Positions 8,571-18,298 of a stretch of DNA of 64,000 bases are shown here, piece after piece (the first letter of the stretch is position 1; every line of letters begins with the position of its first letter). The position numbers were made by a program, and so were the translations under genes. The stretch spans positions 6,510,001-6,574,000 of the forward strand of contig NZ_CP146614.1 of NCBI RefSeq assembly GCF_037094685.1, given 5' to 3'. The notes under the pieces are model-generated. The model was not told the origin of the DNA. It was given only the letters and a program-made list of their open reading frames with translations, and made no database searches. Source of the stretch: Massilia sp. METH4. Lineage in GTDB: Bacteria; Pseudomonadota; Gammaproteobacteria; Burkholderiales; Burkholderiaceae_D.

Positions 8571-10190
8571 ATGAAGATGACCACCACGCTGCACGCCGTT
8601 CCCCTGCTGCTCCTCGCCCTCTCCGGCCTTCCCGTGCACTCTGCCGAGGCATGGGTACCCGATCTCGGCAACGGCAAGTACCAGAATCCGGTACTGAATG
8701 CCGATTACTCCGATCCGGACGCGGTGCGTGTCGGCGACACGTACTACATGACTTCGTCGAGCTTCAACAGCGCGCCCGGCCTGCCGCTACTGCAATCGAA
8801 GGACATGGTGAACTGGCAGCTGGTCGGACATGCCTTGCCCAAGCAGGTTCCGGTGACACACTTTTCCACGCCGCGCCACGGCGGCGGCGTGTGGGCACCC
8901 TGCCTGCGCCACCACGACGGCAAGTTCTGGATCTTCTATCCCGATCCCGACCACGGCGTGTACGTGACGACGGCCACGCACTTCGCCGGCCCGTGGAGCG
9001 AGCCGCACCTGCTCCTGCCCGGCAAGGGCATCATCGACCCCACGCCGCTGTGGGACAGCGACGGCAAGGCTTACTTGCTGCATGCCTGGGCCAAGAGCCG
9101 CGCCGGCATCAACAACCGGCTCACGCTGCGCAGCATGGCACCGGACGGCAGCCGCCTGCTCGATTCCGAAGGCAAGGTGATCATCGATGGCGACAGGCTG
9201 CCCGGCTACCGCACGCTGGAAGGCCCGAAGTTCTACCGGCATGACGGTTACTACTACGTGTTCGCGCCTGCCGGCGGCGTGGAACACGGCTGGCAATCCG
9301 TGTTCCGCTCGCGCACCATTGACGGGCCTTACGAGGACCGCATCGTGATGGAACAGGGCGATACGCCCGTCAACGGGCCGCACCAGGGCGCGTGGGTGCG
9401 CGCCCAGGACGGCAAGGACTGGTTCCTGCACTTCCAGGACCGGGCCGCCTACGGCCGCGTGGTGCACCTGCAACCGATGACGTGGCGGGACGGCTGGCCC
9501 GTCATCGGGCAACCGGGACCGAAGCCCGGCGTGGGCAATCCTGTCGCCACCCACGACAAGCCGGTGGCGGGCCAGCCGGTCGCGGTGCCGGCCACGTCCG
9601 ACGAATTCGACGGCAAGGCGCTCGGCCTGCAATGGCAATGGAACGCCAACCCGCAGGATGGCTGGTATTCGCTTTCCGCCCGGCCCGGCCACCTGCGCCT
9701 GCCGGTGCAAGCCGTGCCGGCAACGAAGGATTTCGTGCGCGCGGCGCCGAACATCATTGCCCAGAAGCTGCCCGCGACCGCCTTCACGGCCGAGACCAGG
9801 ATCGAACTGCGCGGCGCGAAGGATGGCGATCGGGCGGGGCTGATCCTGAACGGCCAGAGTTATGCGGCGCTGGGCCTGCGCCAGCGCGGCGCGGACCTGC
9901 AACTGGTGTACACCACCTGCACGCCATTCACGCCGCGTTGCACCGAGAGCGAGACGGTGCTGCTGCCGAAGGCGCCCGCAGCGCTGACGTTGCGCATGGC
10001 GATGGAGGAAGGCGCGGTCGCACGGTTCCAGTACAGCGTGGACGGCAAGCGCTTCGTCGACGCGGGCGCGCCGTTCACCGCCACCAAGGGTCTCTGGGTC
10101 GGCGCCCAGATGGGGTTGTATAGCGCCAGCGCGGCGGCCCAGCCGTCCGGCGCCTGGCTGGACGCGGACTACTTCCGCGTGACGCGATGA
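8571..10190 (+). CDS. secreted glycoside hydrolase family 43 enzyme
   Basis: A 539-residue exported protein: signal peptide ending near HSAEA, a five-bladed propeller (about 35-330), and a C-terminal beta-sandwich of the GH43 C2/concanavalin type (about 345-538). Catalytic-type residues are in place: DYSDPD (Asp48, base), IIDPTPLWD (Asp156, pKa modulator) and LEGPKFY (Glu217, acid). The family hydrolyses arabinosyl, xylosyl or galactosyl linkages; in this operon, side chains of rhamnogalacturonan are likely but unproven. It follows the TonB receptor by 7 bp and overlaps the next gene by 4 bp (ATGA), so translation is probably coupled. Confidence 0.92.
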   Translation: MKMTTTLHAVPLLLLALSGLPVHSAEAWVPDLGNGKYQNPVLNADYSDPDAVRVGDTYYMTSSSFNSAPGLPLLQSKDMVNWQLVGHALPKQVPVTHFSTPRHGGGVWAPCLRHHDGKFWIFYPDPDHGVYVTTATHFAGPWSEPHLLLPGKGIIDPTPLWDSDGKAYLLHAWAKSRAGINNRLTLRSMAPDGSRLLDSEGKVIIDGDRLPGYRTLEGPKFYRHDGYYYVFAPAGGVEHGWQSVFRSRTIDGPYEDRIVMEQGDTPVNGPHQGAWVRAQDGKDWFLHFQDRAAYGRVVHLQPMTWRDGWPVIGQPGPKPGVGNPVATHDKPVAGQPVAVPATSDEFDGKALGLQWQWNANPQDGWYSLSARPGHLRLPVQAVPATKDFVRAAPNIIAQKLPATAFTAETRIELRGAKDGDRAGLILNGQSYAALGLRQRGADLQLVYTTCTPFTPRCTESETVLLPKAPAALTLRMAMEEGAVARFQYSVDGKRFVDAGAPFTATKGLWVGAQMGLYSASAAAQPSGAWLDADYFRVTR

Positions 10191-11557
10191 AGAAGCTGAC
10201 GATCTGGCTGCTACTGTCCACCCTGGCGGCCGCTTCCGTCCACGCGGCCGGCCCCTATCGGAATCCGGACAACAAGAACCCGAACGACCCTCTGGAAGGC
10301 ACGTATCCGGTGCCATATAAACTGCCGGTGGTCACGGAGATCACCGCGCAGCTCGACGCCGTGCGCGGCTTCATCGACCGCGCCACGCCCAGCCGCATCG
10401 TCGACAAGGCGACCGGCCAGCCCATCACCGATTTCAGCGTGCCCGTCGCGACGGCGATCGTGGAGCCGTCGCCCCACGACTTCGGCATCATGAACTACGA
10501 GATGGGCGTGATGCATGCCGGGCTGATGCTGGGCCGCCGGGTGACGGGCGACCCGAAGTGGACGGCGATGACGGAGCGCCACCTGGCATTCTTCCACCAG
10601 CGCCTGGGCTACTTCGAGGAACAGGAGAAGCGGTTCAAGCTGGGGCGCGCCAACAGCTTCGCGCGCTGGGCCAAGCCCCATGCGCTCGACGATTCCGGGT
10701 CCATGTGCGCCGCCCTCGTGCGTGCCCGCCTGGAAGGAATCGGGCCCGACATGTCGCCCGTGATCGCCAGGCTGGCGGACTGGGTGCACACGAAGCAGGT
10801 GCGCCTGAAGGACGGCACGCTGGCGCGCAACCGCCCACAGGCCTGGTCCGTCTGGGCGGACGACATGTACATGAGCATTCCGGCGCTGGCCGAGATGGGC
10901 CGCATGACGGGCGAGCGGCGCTATTACGACGACGCGGTGAAGAACGTGCTGGGCATCTCGAAGTACCTGTTCGATCCGACGATCGGCCTATACACCCATG
11001 GCTGGAACATGAACAATCCCGACGCGCCCGAGTTCTACTGGGGCCGCGCGAACGGCTGGGCCGTGCTCGCCATGTCCGACCTGCTCGACGTGCTGCCGAA
11101 GTCGCACCCCGGCTACCGGAAGGTACTGGACCAGCACCGCCGCGCGCTGCGCGGCATCGCGAAGCTGCAATCGGGCGAAGGCATGTGGCACCAGATGCTG
11201 GACCGGCACGACTCGTTCCTGGAGACTTCCGGCACCGCGATGTTCGTCTATGCGCTGGCGCACGCGATCAACCAGGGCTGGATCAGCCCCACCACGTACG
11301 GCTCCATCGCCCAGGCGGGATGGGCAGGCATCTCGGCGCGCATCAAGGCCGACGGCAGCATCGTCGACGGCGTGACGGCCACCACCTTCGCCGCCGACCA
11401 TGTGTACTACTACAACCGGCCGACCAGCATCAATGCCATGGCCGGCTACGGCCCGGTGCTGCTGGCCGGCTTCGAGATGATCAAGCTGCTGAACAACCCG
11501 GATGTCGTCATCACCGACAAGGTGAAGACCTACCATTACGGGCCAGCAAAACAGTGA
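10187..11557 (+). CDS. secreted GH105 unsaturated rhamnogalacturonyl hydrolase
   Basis: A 456-residue protein with a signal peptide (cleavage near SVHA) and an (alpha/alpha)6-barrel. The YteR/YesR-type landmarks are FGIMNYEMGVMHAGLML, WADDMYMSIP (Asp225/Asp226, the catalytic region) and FYWGRANGWAV. Family enzymes remove the unsaturated uronate left at the non-reducing end after lyase cleavage of rhamnogalacturonan. The start overlaps the GH43 stop (ATGA), and the acetylesterase gene follows after 8 bp. A lyase that would make its substrate is not in the window; it may lie beyond the left edge. Confidence 0.92.
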   Translation: MKKLTIWLLLSTLAAASVHAAGPYRNPDNKNPNDPLEGTYPVPYKLPVVTEITAQLDAVRGFIDRATPSRIVDKATGQPITDFSVPVATAIVEPSPHDFGIMNYEMGVMHAGLMLGRRVTGDPKWTAMTERHLAFFHQRLGYFEEQEKRFKLGRANSFARWAKPHALDDSGSMCAALVRARLEGIGPDMSPVIARLADWVHTKQVRLKDGTLARNRPQAWSVWADDMYMSIPALAEMGRMTGERRYYDDAVKNVLGISKYLFDPTIGLYTHGWNMNNPDAPEFYWGRANGWAVLAMSDLLDVLPKSHPGYRKVLDQHRRALRGIAKLQSGEGMWHQMLDRHDSFLETSGTAMFVYALAHAINQGWISPTTYGSIAQAGWAGISARIKADGSIVDGVTATTFAADHVYYYNRPTSINAMAGYGPVLLAGFEMIKLLNNPDVVITDKVKTYHYGPAKQ

Positions 11558-11565
11558 GGAAGGGC

Positions 11566-13626
11566 ATGCCGATGGGAAGCCAACAGTTCTTGCGGCCCAT
11601 ACTGGCCGCCACGTCGGCATGCCTGCTGTGCTGCGCTCTGCCGGCACACGGACAAGGCGCGATGGGAGCAGCCGGAATGCGCTTCAACTTCACCGCGCAT
11701 CCGGCACCCGGCGCGGTGACGGTCGAAGCGGATGCACGCGGCGGGGCGCCGTTGTACAGCGCCGCCACCGGCTACGGCTTCGTCACGCACACCGGCGCCC
11801 TGCCCGCCCGGCCCGTGCACTCGGAAGGCATCCGGGCCGGCGCCCACGGTTTCACGATCACGGAGCCAGTGATCGACACGGCCGTTGGCGGCAACCACTA
11901 CAACCGCTTCGGCATGGCCTTCCGCATCAAGGTGCCGCCCGGCGCGTACGCCCTGAAGGTGCGCACGACGCACGATGCGGCGGATGCAACCGTCTCGATC
12001 ACGGGCATGCAGACGAGCCGGCTGATCCCGCCCGTGTTCTGGGATGCCGCAAACCTGCTGCCCAACCGCACGCGCGTGACGGCACAGGGCCGCGACTGGT
12101 CGTACCGCTACGTGAATGGCCGCGACTTCATCGATATCGAGGTGGAGCCGGACAAGGCGGGTGTTCCCGTCGGCCTGGCGGAGATCGTGCTGACGCCGAT
12201 TCCACCGCAGGAGCGCCCCGCCGGCGAACGGCCGGCGCTGTTCACGCTGGGCGACTCCACCGTGAAGTCGTACACGTTCGACGAGGCGCCGATGAGCGGC
12301 TGGGGCCAGGTGTTCGACGACCTGTTCGACCCGGCCAGGGTAAAGGTCGCCAGCTACTCGATGGGCGGGCGCTCGTTCCGCAACGCCTATGCCGAGGGCA
12401 GGCTGAACGACCTGCTGCTGGCCGGCCGCGTGGGCGACGTGGTGATGATCCAGTTCGGCCACAACGATGAAAGCGCCGACGAAAGCGACCGCTACGGCCG
12501 CGGTGCCACCGAAGCCATGTATGAAGAAATGATCCGTCAGGTGTACCTGCCGGCGATCCGTGCGCGCGGCATGGTGCCCGTGCTCGTGACGCCGATGTCG
12601 CGGGTGAACGGCAACCAGCAGCCCGGCGCGCCATACGGGAACTCGTTCGGCAAGCGCCGCTTCCCCGAGCTCTTGAGCGAGCTGGGCGCGGAACTGGACG
12701 TGCCCGTGGTGGACCTGAATGCGCGCAGCGTGGAGTACTACAATGCGGCCGGGCATGACGCGATCACGGCCATGGTGATGTCGATCGAGGCGGGCGAGAC
12801 ACCGGGCAAGACGAACGACGGCAGCTACGCCAACGGCCATCCGGCCAACAAGATCGACGGCACGCACTTCAAGGAAGCGCTGTCGAAGCAGTATGCGCGG
12901 CTGGTGGTGACGGAACTGGCGCGCCTGGCCGCGCAGGGCGACAGGACGGCGACGCGCATCGTCGCGCAACTGAGGGACGACGTGCGCCGTGCCGTCGCGT
13001 CAGGCGACTGGTCCGCCATTCATCCCGAGATCGCCGGCGACATCGTCGATGGCAAGAATGCCTACTATCGCAACCAGATCGAAAAACTGTTGCAACTGGG
13101 CGCGCTGCGCAAGGATGCGCAGGGCAATTTCCACCCCGAGGCGCCGATGCGCACGGCCGAGTTCAGCGGCGCGCTGGCGCAGGTGATGGGCTTGCCGGCG
13201 GCATCCCTGGCCGGCCATGCGGACGGACCGCTGACGCGCGAAGCGATGGGCGTGCTGCTGCACGATGCATACCATGCGAAGTTCACCGCGAAGCCGGCCT
13301 ACATGACCGACTACAACGGCAAGACAGTCTTGCCCGGCTCCGACCCCAACCTGGACACCAGCGCGCGCGGCGCGATGTACTACCCGCTCGTGCGCTGGGA
13401 GCATCTGCGGGACACGGCGGCCGTCGCGCCAGAGCACCGGAACAAGCTGCGCGAAGCGTATGAACTGGGACTGATGCGCTCCGAGGCCGGCATCGCGCGC
13501 GGGCGCATGGTCAACGGCCTGCTGCTGGAACCGAAAGCGCTCGTGACGCGGGCAAAGGCCGCCAAGGCACTGTACTTCATGTGGGTGCTGGCCCAGCCGC
13601 CAAAGGGGGAGAATGACCGCCGCTGA
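11566..13626 (+). CDS. secreted rhamnogalacturonan acetylesterase (SGNH) with C-terminal SLH-like repeats
   Basis: A 686-residue protein with a signal peptide (to about 29), a malectin/beta-sandwich-like region (35-215) and a CE12-type SGNH esterase with all blocks: LGDSTVKSY (Ser231), MGGRSF, GHNDES (Asn300) and DGTHF (Asp431/His434). It should remove acetyl groups from rhamnogalacturonan. Residues 498-680 then look like two or three S-layer-homology-type modules (YYRNQIEKLLQLGALRKDAQ, then FHPEAPMRTAEFSGALAQVMG, and VTRAKAAKALYFM near the end). Such modules are unusual on an esterase from a Gram-negative bacterium and may hold it at the cell surface. ATG at 11566 with AGGAAGG upstream. Last gene of the operon. 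Confidence 0.88.
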   Translation: MPMGSQQFLRPILAATSACLLCCALPAHGQGAMGAAGMRFNFTAHPAPGAVTVEADARGGAPLYSAATGYGFVTHTGALPARPVHSEGIRAGAHGFTITEPVIDTAVGGNHYNRFGMAFRIKVPPGAYALKVRTTHDAADATVSITGMQTSRLIPPVFWDAANLLPNRTRVTAQGRDWSYRYVNGRDFIDIEVEPDKAGVPVGLAEIVLTPIPPQERPAGERPALFTLGDSTVKSYTFDEAPMSGWGQVFDDLFDPARVKVASYSMGGRSFRNAYAEGRLNDLLLAGRVGDVVMIQFGHNDESADESDRYGRGATEAMYEEMIRQVYLPAIRARGMVPVLVTPMSRVNGNQQPGAPYGNSFGKRRFPELLSELGAELDVPVVDLNARSVEYYNAAGHDAITAMVMSIEAGETPGKTNDGSYANGHPANKIDGTHFKEALSKQYARLVVTELARLAAQGDRTATRIVAQLRDDVRRAVASGDWSAIHPEIAGDIVDGKNAYYRNQIEKLLQLGALRKDAQGNFHPEAPMRTAEFSGALAQVMGLPAASLAGHADGPLTREAMGVLLHDAYHAKFTAKPAYMTDYNGKTVLPGSDPNLDTSARGAMYYPLVRWEHLRDTAAVAPEHRNKLREAYELGLMRSEAGIARGRMVNGLLLEPKALVTRAKAAKALYFMWVLAQPPKGENDRR

Positions 13627-13672
13627 GCCGGCCATGTGCTAGCATCGCGTTCCCCCACGAGAACCGCCGCGC

Positions 13673-14401
13673 ATGAACGCCCCAGCCGACCCGCCCGACA
13701 CCGCAAGGCAACCACCCGGCCAGCCGCCGCTGCGGCTGCGCTCGACCATCGATGCCCCGACGCTGGAACGCGTGCGCATCGGGCTCGAAGCGGTGTTGTT
13801 CGCGCGGATGCATGGCGCCCGGCCGCGGACAGCCACGACCGACGAACCCGCCGATACCGCCGAGGCCATGGCGCGGGGGAACATGCCGCCATCGAAGATC
13901 CTGGTCTTCCTGCGCAGGTGCGGCCTGCTGGGATTGATGGTCGCGCTCGCCTTCACCGCGAGCGGCGGTCTCGAATGGGACGGCTACCGGCTGGACCTGA
14001 TCCTTGCCTCGTACTTCATCGCCGGGCTGGCCCTGTCGCTCCTGCTGCCGCGCATCGCGGCAGGTGCCCGCGCATGGCGGCCGGAACGCTGGACCTGGCC
14101 TCGGAAAACCCTCGCGCGGCGGCTGGCGGCACGCGCGCTGGAGAGGTCGCGGGCCATGGCGCCGTTCGTGGCGCAGTACGACATCGATGACGCCATCGTG
14201 ACGTACACGCGGATCAAGGGAGACGATTCGCGGGTCGAGTGGACGCGGCCCCTGGCGGGCTGGTACGCCCAGGGTGACGGGTTCACCGTGCTGTTCGAGG
14301 ATACGGCGTCGCTGAAGTCCGTCGTCATCCTGCATGAACGGAGCGCGCGCTTCGACGAACTGCTCGCGCTCCATGGTCTACGGCCGCTGGCATCGGCCTG
14401 A
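13673..14401 (+). CDS. YcxB-like two-helix membrane protein
   Basis: A 242-residue protein of unknown function. After a polar N-terminus of about 80 residues it has two membrane helices (about 85-102 and 110-128), then a cytoplasmic C-terminal domain of the YcxB type (DDAIVTYTRIKGDDSRVEWTRPL, then GDGFTVLFEDTASLKSVVI). These proteins are short and poorly characterised. It stands alone, 46 bp after the acetylesterase stop, and is convergent with the KfrA-like gene. Its weak ribosome site (GAGAACC) makes the start moderately certain. Confidence 0.65.
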   Translation: MNAPADPPDTARQPPGQPPLRLRSTIDAPTLERVRIGLEAVLFARMHGARPRTATTDEPADTAEAMARGNMPPSKILVFLRRCGLLGLMVALAFTASGGLEWDGYRLDLILASYFIAGLALSLLLPRIAAGARAWRPERWTWPRKTLARRLAARALERSRAMAPFVAQYDIDDAIVTYTRIKGDDSRVEWTRPLAGWYAQGDGFTVLFEDTASLKSVVILHERSARFDELLALHGLRPLASA

Positions 14402-14437
14402 CCGCCACGTGGCAGCCATGGCATTCGCGTAGCGCGC

Positions 14438-14453
14438 ACGGCACCAGTGCCGT
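14438..14453. terminator. palindrome between convergent genes
   Basis: A perfect 7-bp stem ACGGCAC/GTGCCGT with a 2-nt centre lies between the stops of the YcxB-like and KfrA-like genes and reaches the last base of the latter's stop codon. There is no T-run, so a terminator role rests only on position. Confidence 0.3.
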
Positions 14454-15049
14454 CACATGGCGATCGGCAGGCCCGAGGGTGCCACGCTGTCCATGTCCAG
14501 CACGTCCGACCTGCCGCCGGCGAGCAGGATGCTGAACGGCGAGCTGTCGCGTTGCGCGCAGCGCGAGTCCGACAGCAGGCCGCCGAAGTTCCCGAAACCG
14601 GCGATGCGGCCGTCGCGCTGGACGCTTCGCTCGCGCGGCCCCAGCGGCGTGGGCCTGGCCGGGGCCATGCTTTCCAGCGCTTCCAGCCGGGCCGTCAGCG
14701 CCGCCACGGTGCCGCGCAGCTCCGCCAGCTCCGCATCCTTTTGCCGCAACGCCGCGTCCCTCTCATCCCGCTCGGCGACGAGCCGTTGCGCGCGCCGCTC
14801 GGCATCGGCATGCAGGCGGTCCGCCAGTTCCGCCACGAGCGCCTGCAGGGTGCGTTCCGTTTCGCCGCGCGCACCGCCCTGCGCGGGGTCCTCCTCCGCC
14901 AGCTCCTTCAGGTACCTGTGGATGGTGGACTTCGAACCCGTGTCGCCCAACGCCTGGCGCACCGCGTCGGCGGACGGGTAGCGCCCTTGCGCCACCAGCC
15001 GGTCGCGCACTTCCCGCACCTGCGCCTTCGTCAATCCGCTTCTTGCCAT
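14453..15049 (-). CDS. KfrA-like DNA-binding protein
   Basis: A 198-residue protein. The first 60 residues match the KfrA N-terminal DNA-binding domain (MARSGLTKAQVREVRDRLVA, then RYPSADAVRQALGDTGSKSTIHRYLKEL). A charged, heptad-like coiled coil follows (about 65-130: LVAERDERDAALRQKDAELA), then a proline/glycine-rich tail. KfrA proteins of plasmids are autorepressors with long coiled coils; chromosomal copies are usually of unknown role. It starts 10 bp after the antiporter stop, so it is probably cotranscribed with it. Nothing else here suggests plasmid DNA. Confidence 0.75.
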   Translation of the reverse strand: MARSGLTKAQVREVRDRLVAQGRYPSADAVRQALGDTGSKSTIHRYLKELAEEDPAQGGARGETERTLQALVAELADRLHADAERRAQRLVAERDERDAALRQKDAELAELRGTVAALTARLEALESMAPARPTPLGPRERSVQRDGRIAGFGNFGGLLSDSRCAQRDSSPFSILLAGGRSDVLDMDSVAPSGLPIAM

Positions 15050-15059
15050 GCCGTCTTCC

Positions 15060-16268
15060 TCACGAACTGGCCTGCCCGACCAGGCCGCGACTGGCCGCCC
15101 GGTTCAGCTTGGGGTGCACCACGGGAATCGTCAGCATCGTACTGCCCACGGCCATCAGCAGCAACGCGGTGAACGTCTCGCTCGTGATGATGCCCTTGTC
15201 GAGCAGGATATTGGCGAAGATGATCTCGATGAGGCCCTTCGACTGCAGCAGCCAGCCGATGATGGAAGCCTCGCCCGGCTTCCAGGCCAGCATCCGCCCG
15301 GCCAGGTGGGCGCCCGCCAGCTTGCCGCCGACCGATGCGAGCAGCAGAAGGCCGGCGGCGAAGAACACCGCGTAGCCGCCGACGTTCCACGTCGTGCGCA
15401 GCCCCGTGCTGAGGAAGAATACCGGCATCAGCACCAGCAGCACGTTCTTGAACAGCGCGTCGAGCTTTTCCTGGCCGAACCAGTCGGCATCCATCACCAC
15501 GCCCGCCAGGAACGCGCCGACCATGAAGTGCAGGCCGGCCCAGTCGGCGCCGAATGCGCAGGCGATCAGCCAGGCCATGGCCACGAACCACCGGTCTTCC
15601 TGCGGCAGGCGCGCCATCAGACGGCGGTACAGCACCGTGAGCACGGCGAAGGCCGCCAGGAAACCGAGCTGGCGGCCCATGCGCTCCCAGTCGAGCATGA
15701 TAATGGCCAGCACGCCCCAGATGGCCACGTCGTCCAGGCTTGCATAGCGCAGGATGCGCTGGCCCATCGGCTGGCGCAGGATGTCGAGCTTTTCCAGCAG
15801 CAGCACCAGCACGGGCAGCGCCGTCACGGCGCACGCCATGCCGGTGCCGAGCAGGAATTGCCAGGTGGCTGCCTTCGGCCCGATCCAGCCCGGATAGGCG
15901 AGCAGCAGTACGGCGGCGCCGCAGCCGAACAGCAGCGGCATGCCCAGCGACAGCCCGGCCGTGGTGGCGCTTTCGCGGCGGTATTGCCAGACTTTTTTCA
16001 GGTCCAGCTCGATACCCGCCAGCATCACGAACAGCATCACGCCCCACAGGGCGATGCCGTTCAGTGTTTTCACGACGTCGGGGTTGAAGATGAACCTGTG
16101 GTATTCGGGGAAGGCCGCGCCGACCACGCCCGGGCCGAGGATGATTCCCATGATGATCTGCACGATCACGAGCGGCGCGAAGTACTCGGTGCGGCCGAGC
16201 CGCCACACGAGGTAAGGTGCGACGAAGATCAGCAGCATCGCAATCAAGAAGATTTCGGTGGTACTCAT
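15060..16268 (-). CDS. CPA2-family cation:proton antiporter
   Basis: A 402-residue inner-membrane protein with 11-13 predicted helices and the Na+/H+ exchanger fold of the KefB/NapA type (GIILGPGVVG near the start; MLFVMLAGIELDLKK; YASLDDVAIWGVLAIIM with the paired acidic residues of the ion site). No C-terminal TrkA-N or USP domain is present, unlike KefB/KefC. The transported ion is probably Na+ or K+ against protons. It is the first gene of a two-gene unit with the KfrA-like protein. Confidence 0.88.
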   Translation of the reverse strand: MSTTEIFLIAMLLIFVAPYLVWRLGRTEYFAPLVIVQIIMGIILGPGVVGAAFPEYHRFIFNPDVVKTLNGIALWGVMLFVMLAGIELDLKKVWQYRRESATTAGLSLGMPLLFGCGAAVLLLAYPGWIGPKAATWQFLLGTGMACAVTALPVLVLLLEKLDILRQPMGQRILRYASLDDVAIWGVLAIIMLDWERMGRQLGFLAAFAVLTVLYRRLMARLPQEDRWFVAMAWLIACAFGADWAGLHFMVGAFLAGVVMDADWFGQEKLDALFKNVLLVLMPVFFLSTGLRTTWNVGGYAVFFAAGLLLLASVGGKLAGAHLAGRMLAWKPGEASIIGWLLQSKGLIEIIFANILLDKGIITSETFTALLLMAVGSTMLTIPVVHPKLNRAASRGLVGQASS

Positions 16269-16487
16269 GTGTCTCCCAGTCGTTATTCGTTATGTAATTA
16301 CGTACCGAAACAGATGGTAGCCGAGGCATGCTTTTTATGAAAGCGTTTTCAGAGGTAAGTGGTAGCGTTTCCACAACACGCGTCGGGAAACGTCCAGCGG
16401 GGATCGGCCCAATGGGAAATATCTTGCCTCGCAAGCCAGGCGCGCGGACGGCGGCGCCGGCTGGAGGCGGAAAAGCCGGGAGCGGCG

Positions 16488-17290
16488 TTACAGCCGGCTA
16501 ACCGCCCACAGCACGCCGCGGGCGACGAGGTCGAGGTAGCGGGGATCGGCCATCACCTCGGCGTTGTGCGCCAGCGTGGTGCTGAAGACGCGGGCGCGCT
16601 TCGGGCCGTAGTGATGCGTCCAGGCCACGTGTAGATCTTGCCGCGGTCCGCCGCCACGGGCGATTCCGGCTGTACGCCGTACAGCACGGGGGTGACGTCG
16701 AAGGTCGTCAGGTTGTTGTACAGCTCGTCACTGCCTGTCGTATACGGCTGAAAGCCGGCCGCCACCGGGTGTCCGGTATCGGCGGCCGTCAGCTGGATCG
16801 GCGACTGCGGGCCGTGGCCGCTGGACTGGATGCCGGTGAATTCGAACCAGCGCGCATTCGGGGCGCCCGCCTTGACAGGCTTCTTCCACTCGCCCGAACG
16901 ATAGGAATGCATGGCGCAGTGCAGGTTCACGGCCGGCACGCCGGCGCGGTGCGGCGCCAGCACGGCATCCAGCGCCGTGGGACTGTCCTCGTCCGCCGCG
17001 CATTCGTTGTGGATCACCACATCGTAGCCGTCCGCATACCTCGGGTTGCCGTAGATCGGCAGCGCCGGCCGCGTCGCCTGTTCGCCCGGCTTCGGATCGT
17101 GATAAAGGTGGCTGACCACGGCAGCCATGCGCGCCTTCAGGCCCTCTTCGAGCAGCATGCGCTGCTGCGCGTAATCATGGCAGCAGCCGCCGCTGACGAT
17201 CAGGATCTTCACGGGTTTCACCGCCTGCGCGCCGGCCGGCGCGAGGATCGAGAGGCTGAGCGCGACGGTACCGGCAAGGGCTTTGAGCAT
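16488..17290 (-). pseudogene. secreted ThuA-domain protein, single-base frameshift
   Basis: The frame from ATG 17290 encodes a signal peptide (to about residue 24) and a ThuA/class-I amidotransferase-like domain (VKILIVSGGCCHDYAQQ, VIHNECAADEDSP, VNLHCAMHSYRSG, FTGIQSSGHGP). At about 16627-16631 one base appears to be missing. The upstream frame continues as garbage to a stop at 16553. Shifting frame restores VAWTHHYGPKRARVFSTTLA and ends at a TAA at 16488 (DLVARGVLWAVSRL), exactly where a ThuA protein should end. Either the gene is broken or the assembly has a one-base error. ThuA-like proteins are linked to sugar metabolism; the function here is unknown. Confidence 0.85.
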
Positions 17291-17425
17291 GGCGAATGAT
17301 CCCGGCTGAAGGAGAAACCATTCTAGTCGGAAAGCCACCCGCAGGGCGATCAATTCACCGACCGGATGGTGCGCCTGCCGCGCTGGCGCGGGAGTAGACT
17401 GTCTCATTGCTACGCGGAGGCCAAG

Positions 17426-18118
17426 ATGCACGCGCACGAGAACGACTACGTTGCCTCGTATATCACGCTGCGGCGGATGATCGGCTGGGCCGGCCTGCTG
17501 ATGCCGCTGGCCGTGCGCGGTGGCGGCCTGCTGCTGGAAGGCATCACCACCACCGATTCGCTGAGCGCCTACTACTACACCAGCATGCGCGACGTGTTCG
17601 TGTCGATCACGGTGCTCACGGGTGCCCTGCTCGCCTGCTACCGCACGCCCCACCTGCGCGACAATATCGTGTCCACCGCCGCCGGCATCGCCGCGATCGG
17701 CCTCGCCCTGTTCCCGATGGACCCCACGTATGCCGCCGAACTGCTGGCGCGCTATCCCGACCTGGGCACGCAGGCGCATTACTCGAACCACGGCATCCTC
17801 GGCTACCACCTGGTATTCGCCATCTCCTTCGGGGTGCTGTCGTTCTACATGGTGTATTTCCGCTTCGGCGCCGGCGCCCCGCTCACCATGCAGGAGCGCA
17901 AGCGGCAGGTGGTCTACAAGGTGTGCGGTTCGATCATGCTGCTGTCGTACCTCGCGATCGCCATCATGGGCTTCGCGCTCGAAGGCCACTCGGTATTCTG
18001 GCCCGAGACGTGCGCGGTGGCCGCGTTCGGCGTGGCATGGCTGGTCAACGGGCAGACCGTGCTGAAGGACCGCCCCGCCCTGCCCCGCGCGGGTCCGATG
18101 AACCTGAGTCATCAATAG
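17426..18118 (+). CDS. DUF998-like multi-helix membrane protein
   Basis: A 230-residue integral membrane protein with about six hydrophobic helices, short loops and a DUF998-like organisation (SLSAYYYTSMRDVFVSITVL near the second helix, then SNHGILGYHLVFAISFGVLS). ATG at 17426 has CGGAGG upstream, and a longer N-terminal reading is unlikely. It is divergent from the frameshifted ThuA gene with 135 bp between them. No enzyme motif is visible and its role is unknown. Confidence 0.75.
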   Translation: MHAHENDYVASYITLRRMIGWAGLLMPLAVRGGGLLLEGITTTDSLSAYYYTSMRDVFVSITVLTGALLACYRTPHLRDNIVSTAAGIAAIGLALFPMDPTYAAELLARYPDLGTQAHYSNHGILGYHLVFAISFGVLSFYMVYFRFGAGAPLTMQERKRQVVYKVCGSIMLLSYLAIAIMGFALEGHSVFWPETCAVAAFGVAWLVNGQTVLKDRPALPRAGPMNLSHQ

Positions 18119-18298
18119 GCGGGCCTAACGATGCCGGCGACGCAGCGCCTCCATCTTCGCGGCAACGCAGAAGGCCAGCCCGGCTGGAATCCTGGTTGGC
18201 CAATGAATCCGGCTCAAGAATCTCGGGATATGCCTGCCATGAGCATGCATGCATGGCGCGCTGCGCGCCCGAAACGGGGCCGATGCTACAATTTCAAC

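Noticed and set aside
14453..15049. plasmid or integrated element suggested by the KfrA-like protein
   Set aside because: No replication, partition, integrase or transfer gene is visible, and surrounding composition is uniform. Chromosomal KfrA-like genes are common.
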